9,758 nt of DNA from Geodermatophilaceae bacterium (lineage in GTDB: Bacteria; Actinomycetota; Actinomycetes; Mycobacteriales; Geodermatophilaceae). The stretch lies in NCBI GenBank assembly GCA_013811805.1, contig JACCUM010000478.1:1-9758 (forward strand). Direction: 5' to 3'. A program made the position numbers and the translations under genes. Under the pieces are notes generated by a model. That model saw only the letters and a list, made by a program, of their open reading frames with translations. It did no database searches and was not told the DNA's origin. This document shows, in pieces, positions 1-6,280 of this stretch (its first letter is position 1; each line of letters starts with the position of its first letter).

Positions 1-926
1 GTGGTCGTCGGCGGCCCGCTCGGGTCGCCCGGAGGTGAATCAATCGGGTGGGCGGGAACCGTGATCGGATCGTCCGGCACGGTCGGGATCCGTCCGGCGG
101 GCTGGGGCGGCGGACCGCTCGGCTTGACTCCCGCCGCGTACGCCTGGGCATAGGACAGGACGAGGTCGACGTAGGACTCGGAATGGTTGTAGCGGAAGAC
201 CGCCGAGCGCTTGCCAGGCTCAGCGGACAGGTCGCCCGGACCCGAGCACAAGTACTTCGCCGCCGCCAGTGCGGCGTCGTAGAGGTTGTGCGGGTCCGCG
301 ACGCCGTCGCCGTCACCGTCAGCGTCCGTGAAGGCAGACCATGTGCCAGGGATGAACTGCATTGGCCCGACCGCGCGGTCGTACGTGGTGTCGAAGTCGA
401 GCCGGCCCTCGTCGGTGTCCCGGATCAGCGCCACGCCGGGCCGGCCGTCCAACGGGATGCCGACAATGGGCGGTGCGACCGTCCCGTTGGTGGCTGGGCG
501 ACGCCCGCCGTACTGCCCGTGGTCGCTCTCGACCCGGCCAATTCCGGCAATGAGGGACCAGTCGATCCGGCAACCTGGGTCGGCTCTGCCCATACTGGCC
601 ATGGCCGAGCGGTAGGCCGCCAGGGCGACGTCCGGTATACCGAGGTCCGTGACCTCGGAGACGGGCACGGTCGTCGTGGTCGGCGTCGCGGGCAACGTCC
701 CTTTACCAAGGCTGCCGTTGTCGGGCAGCTTCACCGATGGGAAGCCGAGCCGGTCGGGCTCGACGCCTGCTGCCAGCTCTGGGACAGACACGTCTCTTGA
801 ACTGGCCAGGATCCGCTCCGGTGACGCGGCGCCGCTGGCAGAAGAGCCTTCCATGAGCGAGGAAATCGCCAGACCCACGAGGATTGCGGCGCCAGCACGG
901 CGTCGTTTCCACAGATCTGGACGCAT
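1..926 (-). CDS. Secreted lytic murein transglycosylase (MltB/SLT_2-like), C-terminus cut by window edge
   Basis: Cleaves the glycan strands of peptidoglycan outside the membrane, making 1,6-anhydro-muropeptides (family knowledge). I translated 308 residues from the ATG at 926; the frame is still open at base 1, so the C-terminus is missing. Residues 1-33 look like a signal peptide: a KRRR basic start, then a hydrophobic stretch (AGAAILVGLAISSL) and small residues. A Thr/Pro-rich linker follows (about 75-90). The catalytic domain covers about 95-265: likely catalytic Glu133 in GRVESDHG, the family signature AVGPMQFIPGTW at 185-196, and an acidic EF-hand-like loop DADGDGDGVADPHN at 201-214. 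Phe-Arg-Tyr-Asn at 244-247 fits the usual end of the domain. From about 268 the chain is Pro-rich, probably a wall-spanning linker or tail. It is divergent from nei2 with 136 bases between. A GGGAG lies a little far upstream of the start. The family call is firm; the physiological role is not. Confidence 0.88.
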   Translation of the reverse strand, partial: MRPDLWKRRRAGAAILVGLAISSLMEGSSASGAASPERILASSRDVSVPELAAGVEPDRLGFPSVKLPDNGSLGKGTLPATPTTTTVPVSEVTDLGIPDVALAAYRSAMASMGRADPGCRIDWSLIAGIGRVESDHGQYGGRRPATNGTVAPPIVGIPLDGRPGVALIRDTDEGRLDFDTTYDRAVGPMQFIPGTWSAFTDADGDGDGVADPHNLYDAALAAAKYLCSGPGDLSAEPGKRSAVFRYNHSESYVDLVLSYAQAYAAGVKPSGPPPQPAGRIPTVPDDPITVPAHPIDSPPGDPSGPPTT

Positions 927-1062
927 GACAAACCCGGCTCCCGCACGATGGTGGCTTTCCCACAATGTAGGCGTCAATCAGATAAAGCGCGAGGTGAATG
1001 CGGAAAGGGTTCATCAGTCCGAGCCGGAGATCACTGACCAGGCTTTCAGGAACAATGAGCCA

Positions 1063-1851
1063 ATGCCCGAAGGTGACACGGTGTGGCTCGCCGCGCAGCG
1101 GATGCACCGGGCATTGGCTGGCCAGACACTGATCCGAGGTGAGCTGCGGGTTCCGCAGCTCGCTGCCCTCGATCTAACCGGACACACGGCCGCCGAGGTG
1201 GTCTCCCGAGGCAAGCACATGCTGTTCAGGTTCACCGACGGCCACACGCTGCACAGCCATTTCCGGATGGATGGCAGCTGGCGCATTCACACCTCCGGCC
1301 AACCATGGCGGGGCGGTCCCGCCTTCGCCGTACGGGCGGTGTTGTCGACCAGGCGGTGGGAGTGCGTCGGCTACCGGCTGCACGACCTCGCCTTCGTCCC
1401 GACCGCGGCGGAGGATTCGCTGGTCGGGCATCTAGGCCCGGACGTGCTCGGGCCCGACTGGGATCTGGACGAGGCGGTACGCAGGCTGAGCCTCGACGGC
1501 GCAGCCGAGATCGGGGTGGCGCTGCTCGATCAGCGAAATCTCGCGGGCATTGGGACCCTCTATCGGACCGAAGGGCTCTTTCTCGCCGCAATCAGGCCCC
1601 GACGCCGGGTCGCCGACATCGAGTCAGCAGTCCTGACGAGCCTGGTCGACCGGATCCGGCGGCTGATGATCGGCAACCGCGACCACCCCGAGCAGTCGAC
1701 CACCGGCAGTCGTCGGCGGGGTGAGACCCACTGGATCTTCGAGCGTGATCCTCGCCCCTGTCGACGCTGCGGCACCCGGATCCAACGAGGGGAACAGGGA
1801 CCAGCGCCGTACGCCCGGACCACCTACTGGTGCCCGACCTGCCAGACCTGA
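1063..1851 (+). CDS. nei2: Nei2-type DNA glycosylase/AP lyase (Fpg/Nei family)
   Basis: Base-excision repair enzyme that removes oxidised bases and cuts the abasic site by beta/delta elimination (family knowledge). The product is 262 residues, normal for the family. I chose the ATG that gives the invariant N-terminus MPEGDT: Pro2 is the catalytic imine-forming residue after Met removal, and Glu3 is catalytic. The open frame continues upstream but would overlap the divergent transglycosylase. Lys51 in SRGKHM is the conserved beta-strand lysine. Residues 156-170 (LDQRNLAGIGTLYRTE) form the helix-two-turns-helix motif. The C-terminal zinc finger uses Cys233, Cys236, Cys257 and Cys260, with Arg252 in ARTTYWCPTCQ. 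The sequence resembles mycobacterial Nei2 as I remember it. Oddity: the motif reads GIGT where the family normally has G-x-G-N, so Thr165 replaces a DNA-contacting Asn. The ribosome binding site is weak. It converges on the amidotransferase gene with 16 bases between stops and no clear terminator. Confidence 0.9.
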   Translation: MPEGDTVWLAAQRMHRALAGQTLIRGELRVPQLAALDLTGHTAAEVVSRGKHMLFRFTDGHTLHSHFRMDGSWRIHTSGQPWRGGPAFAVRAVLSTRRWECVGYRLHDLAFVPTAAEDSLVGHLGPDVLGPDWDLDEAVRRLSLDGAAEIGVALLDQRNLAGIGTLYRTEGLFLAAIRPRRRVADIESAVLTSLVDRIRRLMIGNRDHPEQSTTGSRRRGETHWIFERDPRPCRRCGTRIQRGEQGPAPYARTTYWCPTCQT

Positions 1852-1867
1852 GTAGAGCGGCCCAACG

Positions 1868-2575
1868 TTACCCGCGTTCCGCCGCTTCGAGGACGGAGAA
1901 GCCAAGACGCTGGAGCACGCGATCGGTGAGCTCGTGTGCTCGGCGACGGGACTCGGTGTCGCGGACCCGGATCTCATCCAGCAGTGCGTCCGGATCGATT
2001 CCGAGCGCGGCGAGGTGGCTTCCATAGTGCGCCGCCCAGACCTGCGCGGACGCGATGGTCACCTCGGGATGGAATTGCACGCCGACGGTGCGCCCGGCGG
2101 CGAAAGCCTGAGTGGCCCGGCCGGTCCAGGCGAGCGCCACCGCACCAGGTGGCGCGGTCATCGCGTCCAAGTGCCAGATCAGCCAGGGACCCTCGTCAAC
2201 CAGAGCCGGGTCCTCCGTTTGCACTGCCAGCCAGCCGATCTCCGGACCGTCGTGCATCGCAGTGACCGAGCCGCCGAGAACCCGGCTGAGCAACTGGGCA
2301 CCGAAGCAGATCCCGAACACCGGTATCTCGGCGCGGATCGCGGTCTCGAGCACTCCCCGCTCCGGGCTGAGATAGGGCACCGCGTCGTCGTGCGCGGAAT
2401 CGTCGGACCCGAGGGAGACGACGAGGTCGTACGCACGCGGGTCCGGCAGCCGGCCGTGTCGAGCATCGACGACATCGATCTCCGCGCCGAGATCGACCAG
2501 TCGCTGTCCGACGTACCCGGGCGGGCAGTCGTCCTGGTGCTGGACGCACAGCACCGCACGCGGAACCCGCCCCAC
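1868..2575 (-). CDS. Class I glutamine amidotransferase (GATase1, GMP-synthase-domain-like)
   Basis: A stand-alone 235-residue class I glutamine amidotransferase domain, which hydrolyses glutamine or another gamma-glutamyl amide by a Cys-His-Glu triad. The nucleophile elbow is GICFGAQLL with Cys90; His169 and Glu171 sit in QFHPEV. WHLDAM at 134-139 is the usual WHxD element of the GMP-synthase-like subgroup. No synthetase domain is fused. I chose the GTG at 2575: it lies 1 nt after the stop of the upstream FAD oxidoreductase and 5 nt behind GGAG, a good ribosome binding site, so the two are almost certainly translationally coupled. The longer in-frame version from 2683 would overlap the oxidoreductase by about 100 bases and adds nothing conserved. 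Inference: in a methylamine locus it could act on a gamma-glutamyl amide such as gamma-glutamylmethylamide or dimethylamide, or supply ammonia to an unseen partner. The family is sure; the substrate is unknown. Confidence 0.85.
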   Translation of the reverse strand: MGRVPRAVLCVQHQDDCPPGYVGQRLVDLGAEIDVVDARHGRLPDPRAYDLVVSLGSDDSAHDDAVPYLSPERGVLETAIRAEIPVFGICFGAQLLSRVLGGSVTAMHDGPEIGWLAVQTEDPALVDEGPWLIWHLDAMTAPPGAVALAWTGRATQAFAAGRTVGVQFHPEVTIASAQVWAAHYGSHLAALGIDPDALLDEIRVRDTESRRRAHELTDRVLQRLGFSVLEAAERG

Positions 2576-2576
2576 G

Positions 2577-3926
2577 TCAGCTCCAGGGGAACGGGGAGTT
2601 ACTGACTGGGTGCAGCTTGCCGGTGGCGTAGCGCGAGAAGCGGAACGGCTCCAGCAGGGCCGAGGTCTCGCCGAGGAGTTCACCGGCGACCAGTTCCCCG
2701 ACCCCGATCATCTTGTAACCGTGGTTGGAATCGGCGATGACGTAGGCGTTGTCGCGGAAGGTGTCGAAGACCGGAAAGCTGTCCGGGGTGAAGGCGCCGA
2801 TGCCGCCTGAGGGATCCTTGCGGTAGAGCGGACGGGTCCCTTCAAAGCGCTTGTGGCAGTGGGCAAGTGCTGACGTCCACATCCGTACGAAGTCCTCGCC
2901 CACGACGAACTCCGGACTCTCGGTGCCGTACGGGTCGACCGCGACCTGGCCTGTCGGACGGTCGACGAGTTCGGGAGACGCGCCGCCCTGCACTCCCCCG
3001 AAGTGAAAGTCGGGCTTGTAGTAGATGCCCCACATCTCGTCGGTGATCAGGCTTCCGTCGATGTCGTCATAGAGCGGCTGATCGGAGTCCACGTGCACCA
3101 CCGGCGGGATGCGGCCCTCGTTGTCCACGAAGTCGCTCGGATCGACGCCCAGGGTGCCTTCCTGCAGCGCCCAGTAGGTCCACATCGGGGTGTCCGGGTG
3201 CTCGGTGCCGTCGGTGCCGGTGACCGAGATGCGTTCCGGAAGATCGAGCATCGCCCACAGATCGCGGATCCAGGGGCCGACCGCGATCACAAGCTGCTCA
3301 CAGGCGAACTCCCCCTGGTCGGTCTCGACCCCCCGTACCGAGTCGCCCTCCATCCGGAACCCGGTGACCTGGACGCCGCTGAGGATCGTCACGCCCTCCG
3401 CCTGCGCCTTGGCCGCCAGGCCGCGCAGAGACGCGCTGTTGTTGGCGTAACCGCCCCGCTTCTCGTGCAGGACGACCGAGATGCCCGGCGCCTGCCAGTC
3501 GGAGAACATGTCGAGCAGGTACGCCCGGCATTCGTCGACGCCTTCGACCAGTACCGACTCGTACCCAATCGCCTTCTGTTCCGCGGCGATCTGTACGACG
3601 TCGGCTCGCATGGCTTCGGGCGCGATCTGCAGGTACCCGACGCCGTGGTAGGCGAAGGCCTCCGGATCGGACTCCCAGACGCCCACTGAATGCGCCATCA
3701 GCTCGCGCATGGCCGGCTGGAAGTAGTTGTTGCGCACCACCCCGCAGGCGACCCCGGAAGCCCCGGCACCGATGCCAGCTTTGTCCAGCACGACGACATC
3801 GCTGCCGTCACCCTGGCCGGTGGCCTTGAGCCGCCGTGCCAGATGCCAGGCCGTGGACAGTCCATGGATCCCCGCCCCGACGATGACGTAGCTCGCCTGA
3901 GTCCCGGTCAGTGGTTGCGATGCCAT
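2577..3926 (-). CDS. DAO-family FAD-dependent oxidoreductase, sarcosine/dimethylglycine oxidase-like
   Basis: A 449-residue flavoprotein of the D-amino-acid-oxidase fold, the family holding sarcosine oxidase beta subunit, dimethylglycine dehydrogenase and related enzymes that oxidise secondary or tertiary N-methyl amines, usually releasing formaldehyde. Visible parts: the FAD Rossmann motif VGAGIHG at 16-22 with VVVLDKAGIGAGASG at 44-58; a VVRNNYFQP segment at 63-71 equivalent to the SoxB region after the Rossmann fold; IAVGPWI at 214-220; DSFPVFD at 382-388; and a C-terminal FAD segment DSNHGYKMIGVGELVAGELL at 399-418. No signal peptide, and no fused folate (GcvT) domain of the kind carried by dimethylglycine dehydrogenase. 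The ATG at 3926 has GGTGAG 7 nt upstream. It heads a two-gene operon with the amidotransferase and is divergent from the IclR regulator. Inference: it may demethylate a product of the Tmm/Tdm route (dimethylamine, N-methylglutamate, sarcosine). The substrate cannot be read from the sequence. Confidence 0.85.
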   Translation of the reverse strand: MASQPLTGTQASYVIVGAGIHGLSTAWHLARRLKATGQGDGSDVVVLDKAGIGAGASGVACGVVRNNYFQPAMRELMAHSVGVWESDPEAFAYHGVGYLQIAPEAMRADVVQIAAEQKAIGYESVLVEGVDECRAYLLDMFSDWQAPGISVVLHEKRGGYANNSASLRGLAAKAQAEGVTILSGVQVTGFRMEGDSVRGVETDQGEFACEQLVIAVGPWIRDLWAMLDLPERISVTGTDGTEHPDTPMWTYWALQEGTLGVDPSDFVDNEGRIPPVVHVDSDQPLYDDIDGSLITDEMWGIYYKPDFHFGGVQGGASPELVDRPTGQVAVDPYGTESPEFVVGEDFVRMWTSALAHCHKRFEGTRPLYRKDPSGGIGAFTPDSFPVFDTFRDNAYVIADSNHGYKMIGVGELVAGELLGETSALLEPFRFSRYATGKLHPVSNSPFPWS

Positions 3927-3961
3927 CTGCTCTCACCCTGCTTCTGCTGTGGTTGACTAGC

Positions 3962-3967
3962 TATAAT
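3962..3967 (+). promoter_or_regulatory. Candidate -10 box (TATAAT) for the IclR regulator gene
   Basis: An exact TATAAT in an unusually AT-rich spacer, upstream of the regulator. No good TTGACA lies 16-18 bases upstream (the region reads TGCTTC), so it may need an activator or be weaker than the -10 suggests. The transcription start would fall near 3974, inside the adjacent inverted repeat. The minus-strand promoter for the FAD oxidoreductase must lie in the same spacer, but I could not resolve it. Confidence 0.45.
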
Positions 3968-3981
3968 TGCCTATACGGCAA
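3967..3981. promoter_or_regulatory. Inverted repeat TTGCC-N5-GGCAA, candidate IclR operator
   Basis: A 15-base palindrome with perfect 5-base arms lying over the end of the TATAAT box and the predicted transcription start, in the spacer between the regulator and the divergent oxidoreductase. IclR-family proteins commonly bind 12-15 bp palindromes in their own divergent intergenic region. Its place suggests autorepression and control of the oxidoreductase operon. No second copy was found before tmm. Binding is inferred. Confidence 0.45.
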
Positions 3982-3992
3982 CGCTATGTCCA

Positions 3993-4011
3993 ATAGTTAG
4001 GAGCCTACTAT
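3993..4011. promoter_or_regulatory. Second inverted repeat over the regulator's ribosome binding site
   Basis: ATAGTTAGGAGCCTACTAT pairs arm to arm (ATAGT-AGG with CCT-ACTAT) apart from one extra T in the left arm and a 2-base centre. It spans the AGGAG Shine-Dalgarno of the IclR gene. The tiny centre favours a protein-binding DNA site over a stable RNA hairpin, although an RNA stem with opened top pairs could hide the ribosome binding site. It could also be chance in an AT-rich stretch. Confidence 0.3.
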
Positions 4012-4042
4012 CTCCCGCACCGGACTACCAGCGACTCGGCAG

Positions 4043-4762
4043 GTGGGCTCCGTCCAGCGAGCGATCGCGGTCCTCGACGCGTTGGCCGAGGGCGGCGCGG
4101 AGCTGGGCACGAATGAGATCGCCCGACGAACCGGGATCAACGCCAGCAGCATCAGCCGGCTGCTATCCACGCTGACCGAAGCGGGCTTCGTCCAGCACCT
4201 GACCGCCACCGGCCGCTACCGGCTGGGCGTGCGGATCCTTCAACTGGCCAGCGCCGCGCGGGAGAATCTGGACCTGCGCGCGGTGGCCCGTCCGCTGCTC
4301 GAGGAGCTTGCCGAGATCAGCGGCGAGACGGTCACCCTGTCCCTGCCCGGGGAGCATGACGTGCTGACCGTCGATTTCGTCCAGAGTTCCCGGTCGGTGC
4401 GCAGCGTGGCCGAGATCGGCCGCAACAGCGTCGCGCACGCCACCGCGACCGGAAAGGTGTTCCTGGCCTGCGGGGGGCACCTGCCCGACGGCGACCTGAT
4501 GGCCTACACCGACGTCACGATCACCGACCGCGGGGCATTGGCGGCCACCATCAAGCAGATCGCCGCGCAGGGGTACGCGCTGGCAGTGCGCGAACGCGAC
4601 AACGACCTCAGTGCCGTGGCGGTCCCCGTACTCGACGGAGGTCAGCAGTTGATAGCCATCGTCGGGATCCAGGGACCGGCGACGCGTTTCGACGTCGCGA
4701 CGATGACCGCGCTGGTGCCCGCCCTGCGCGACCGGACCGCGCTGATTGCGGCGGCGTTCTGA
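4043..4762 (+). CDS. IclR-family transcriptional regulator
   Basis: A cytoplasmic DNA-binding regulator, 239 residues from the GTG at 4043. The N-terminal winged helix-turn-helix covers about 2-65: SVQRAIAVLDAL, then the helix-turn-helix TNEIARRTGINASSISRLLS, then a wing ending GRYRLGVRILQLA. The effector-binding domain covers about 80-239 with family hallmarks: EIGRNSVAHATATGKVFLA, AAQGYALAVRERDNDLSAVAVPV, and IVGIQGP. The start is uncertain. The GTG has no ribosome binding site, whereas AGGAG at 3999-4003 sits exactly 6 nt before an in-frame ATC at 4010. Starting there would add 11 residues and give a natural N-terminus (xSRTGLPATRQ). It is divergent from the oxidoreductase and lies 133 nt upstream of tmm on the same strand, so it probably controls one or both in response to a methylated amine or downstream metabolite (inference). 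Confidence 0.9.
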   Translation: MGSVQRAIAVLDALAEGGAELGTNEIARRTGINASSISRLLSTLTEAGFVQHLTATGRYRLGVRILQLASAARENLDLRAVARPLLEELAEISGETVTLSLPGEHDVLTVDFVQSSRSVRSVAEIGRNSVAHATATGKVFLACGGHLPDGDLMAYTDVTITDRGALAATIKQIAAQGYALAVRERDNDLSAVAVPVLDGGQQLIAIVGIQGPATRFDVATMTALVPALRDRTALIAAAF

Positions 4763-4773
4763 GGTGCAACCTC

Positions 4774-4802
4774 TGGACGCGTTACCGCGACGCCACTAGC
4801 AT
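4774..4802 (+). promoter_or_regulatory. Candidate sigma-70-type promoter for tmm
   Basis: TGGACG at 4774-4779 and TAGCAT at 4797-4802 are separated by exactly 17 bases, each matching 4 of 6 consensus bases. The spacer contains a short CGCG-N4-CGCG repeat at 4778-4789, which may be chance in GC-rich DNA. This would give tmm its own promoter about 90 bases upstream of the ATG rather than sole dependence on read-through from the IclR gene. No terminator is visible after the regulator. Confidence 0.33.
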
Positions 4803-4895
4803 CCACTGCGAGTAAACAGAGTCTCCCCACAGGGAACACACATCGCGAGTTGCCGGGTCAGGACTGGCGCGGCATGCGGGACAGGGAGAAACCAG

Positions 4896-6242
4896 ATGTC
4901 AGGTCGCGTCGCGATCATCGGGGCCGGGCCCAGTGGGCTCGGACAACTGCGGGCCTTCGAACAGGCCCGCCAAGCTGGTGCCGAAGTTCCGGAGGTCGTC
5001 TGCTTCGAGAAGCAGAGCGATTGGGGTGGCCTGTGGAACTACACCTGGCGCACCGGCCTCGACGAGTTCGGTGATCCAGTGCATGGCAGCATGTATCGCT
5101 ACCTGTGGTCCAACGGGCCCAAGGAGTGCCTGGAATTCGCCGACTACACCTTCGACGAGCACTTCGGCAAGCCGATCCCTTCCTTTCCGCCGCGGGAGGT
5201 GCTGGCCGACTACATCACCGGCCGGGCCGAGACCAGCGGCGTACGCCAGCAGGTGCAGTTCCGGACGGCGGTGCGCTGGGTCGCCTTCGACGGGGCCAAC
5301 GACCGTTTCGAGGTCACCGTCGAGTCGCTGTCCGATAAGAGCACGCGGGTCGAGCACTTCGACTACGTGATCGTCGCCACCGGTCACTTCTCGGTGCCGA
5401 ACATGCCTGACTACGAGGGGTTCTCCCGGTTCCCCGGACGTGTCTTGCACTCCCACGACTTCCGGGATGCCAACGAGTTCGCCGGCAAGGACCTTCTGGT
5501 CATGGGCAGCAGTTACTCCGCCGAGGACGTCGCCCTGCAGACGAAGAAGTACGGCGCGAAGTCGGTCACCATCAGCTACCGCAACCGGCCGATGGGCTTC
5601 GGCTGGCCCGACGGGATCGACGAGGTCCCGGGCCTGCTGCGGATGGACGGGAAGACTGCGCACTTCGCCGACGGGACGAGTCGTGAGGTCGATGCGATCC
5701 TGCTGTGCACGGGATATCAGCACAATTTCCCCTTCATCGAGGAGAGCCTGCGGTTGAAGACGACCAACATGCTCTATCCGCCGGACCTCTATAAGGGCGT
5801 CTTCTGGATCGACAACCCGAAGATGATGTATCTGTCGATGCAGGACCAGTACTACACCTTCACCCTGTTCGACGCGCAGGCTTGGTGTGCAAGGGATTTC
5901 GTCCTCGGACGGGCCACCCTTCCGTCGCAGGAGGAGATGCATGTCGACGTCGAAAAGTGGCGCGCTCGCCAGGACGGCCTCGAGGATGCGGAGCAGGAGA
6001 TCGACTTCCAGGCCGATCACATGCGGGCGCTCCTGGAGGGCACCGACTACCCGGAATTCGACATCGAGATGACCCAGGCCGAGTTCCGGGAATGGGAGCA
6101 CCACAAGATGGAGTCGATCACCGGATATCGCGACCGGTCCTTTGTCTCACCGTGCACCGGTTCCAAGGCACCGGTCCATCACACCCCCTGGTGGGAAGCC
6201 CACGACGACTCGATGGAGACGTTCCTGGCCACCAAGGAGTAA
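4896..6242 (+). CDS. tmm: Trimethylamine monooxygenase (bacterial flavin-containing monooxygenase)
   Basis: Oxidises trimethylamine to trimethylamine N-oxide with NADPH, O2 and FAD, in the cytoplasm. The product is 448 residues, as expected. Features in order: FAD Rossmann motif GAGPSG at 9-14; the FMO fingerprint F-x-G-xxx-H-xxx-F as FPGRVLHSHDF at 179-189; and the NADPH-binding motif GSSYSAED at 204-211. Tyr207 is at the position reported for marine Tmm in place of the Asn of animal FMOs. Long stretches match the Methylocella/Roseobacter Tmm sequences as I remember them: DWGGLWNYTWRTGLDE (42-57), MYRYLWSNGPKECLEFADYT (66-85), LYKGVFW (298-304) and HHTPW (428-432). These set it apart from generic FMOs and Baeyer-Villiger enzymes. 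AGGGAG lies 7 nt before the ATG. It is convergent with tdm, the next enzyme in the pathway, with 28 bases between stops. The enzyme may also accept other small tertiary amines or sulfides, as known Tmm enzymes do. Confidence 0.93.
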   Translation: MSGRVAIIGAGPSGLGQLRAFEQARQAGAEVPEVVCFEKQSDWGGLWNYTWRTGLDEFGDPVHGSMYRYLWSNGPKECLEFADYTFDEHFGKPIPSFPPREVLADYITGRAETSGVRQQVQFRTAVRWVAFDGANDRFEVTVESLSDKSTRVEHFDYVIVATGHFSVPNMPDYEGFSRFPGRVLHSHDFRDANEFAGKDLLVMGSSYSAEDVALQTKKYGAKSVTISYRNRPMGFGWPDGIDEVPGLLRMDGKTAHFADGTSREVDAILLCTGYQHNFPFIEESLRLKTTNMLYPPDLYKGVFWIDNPKMMYLSMQDQYYTFTLFDAQAWCARDFVLGRATLPSQEEMHVDVEKWRARQDGLEDAEQEIDFQADHMRALLEGTDYPEFDIEMTQAEFREWEHHKMESITGYRDRSFVSPCTGSKAPVHHTPWWEAHDDSMETFLATKE

Positions 6243-6280
6243 CCGCTCGACCCGATCTCACACCGACCAGTCAGGAGCGG
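6243..6280. terminator. Weak inverted repeat between convergent tmm and tdm
   Basis: CCGCTC at 6243-6248 pairs with GAGCGG at 6275-6280, with a 26-base loop and no clear T-tract; the right arm lies inside the end of tdm. It is the only candidate bidirectional terminator in the 28-base gap, and it is weak. Confidence 0.15.

Noticed and set aside
48..800. 250-residue plus-strand frame opposite the transglycosylase
   Set aside because: Arg/Val-rich shadow; the minus strand encodes a signal peptide and catalytic motifs in one unbroken frame.
927..1062. Promoters in the transglycosylase/nei2 spacer
   Set aside because: A TTGACG and a TACATT can be seen on the minus strand but not at usable spacing; nothing solid enough to annotate.
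649..1851. 400-residue plus-strand reading frame ending at the nei2 stop
   Set aside because: The first 138 residues lie antisense to the clear transglycosylase coding sequence and show no family features; the conserved MPEGDT start at 1063 marks the true N-terminus.
1852..1867. Terminator between convergent nei2 and the amidotransferase gene
   Set aside because: Only 16 bases with no inverted repeat or T-tract.
2576..2683. N-terminal extension of the amidotransferase to the ATG at 2683
   Set aside because: It would overlap the end of the FAD oxidoreductase; the GTG at 2575 has a good ribosome binding site and gives the standard domain length.
3003..3689. 228-residue plus-strand frame antisense to the FAD oxidoreductase
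   Set aside because: Shadow of a well-supported flavoprotein gene; no motifs.
4899..6104. 401-residue minus-strand frame antisense to tmm
   Set aside because: Strong tmm homology on the plus strand explains the open frame; the antisense product is low-complexity and matches no family, a usual effect of high GC at third positions.
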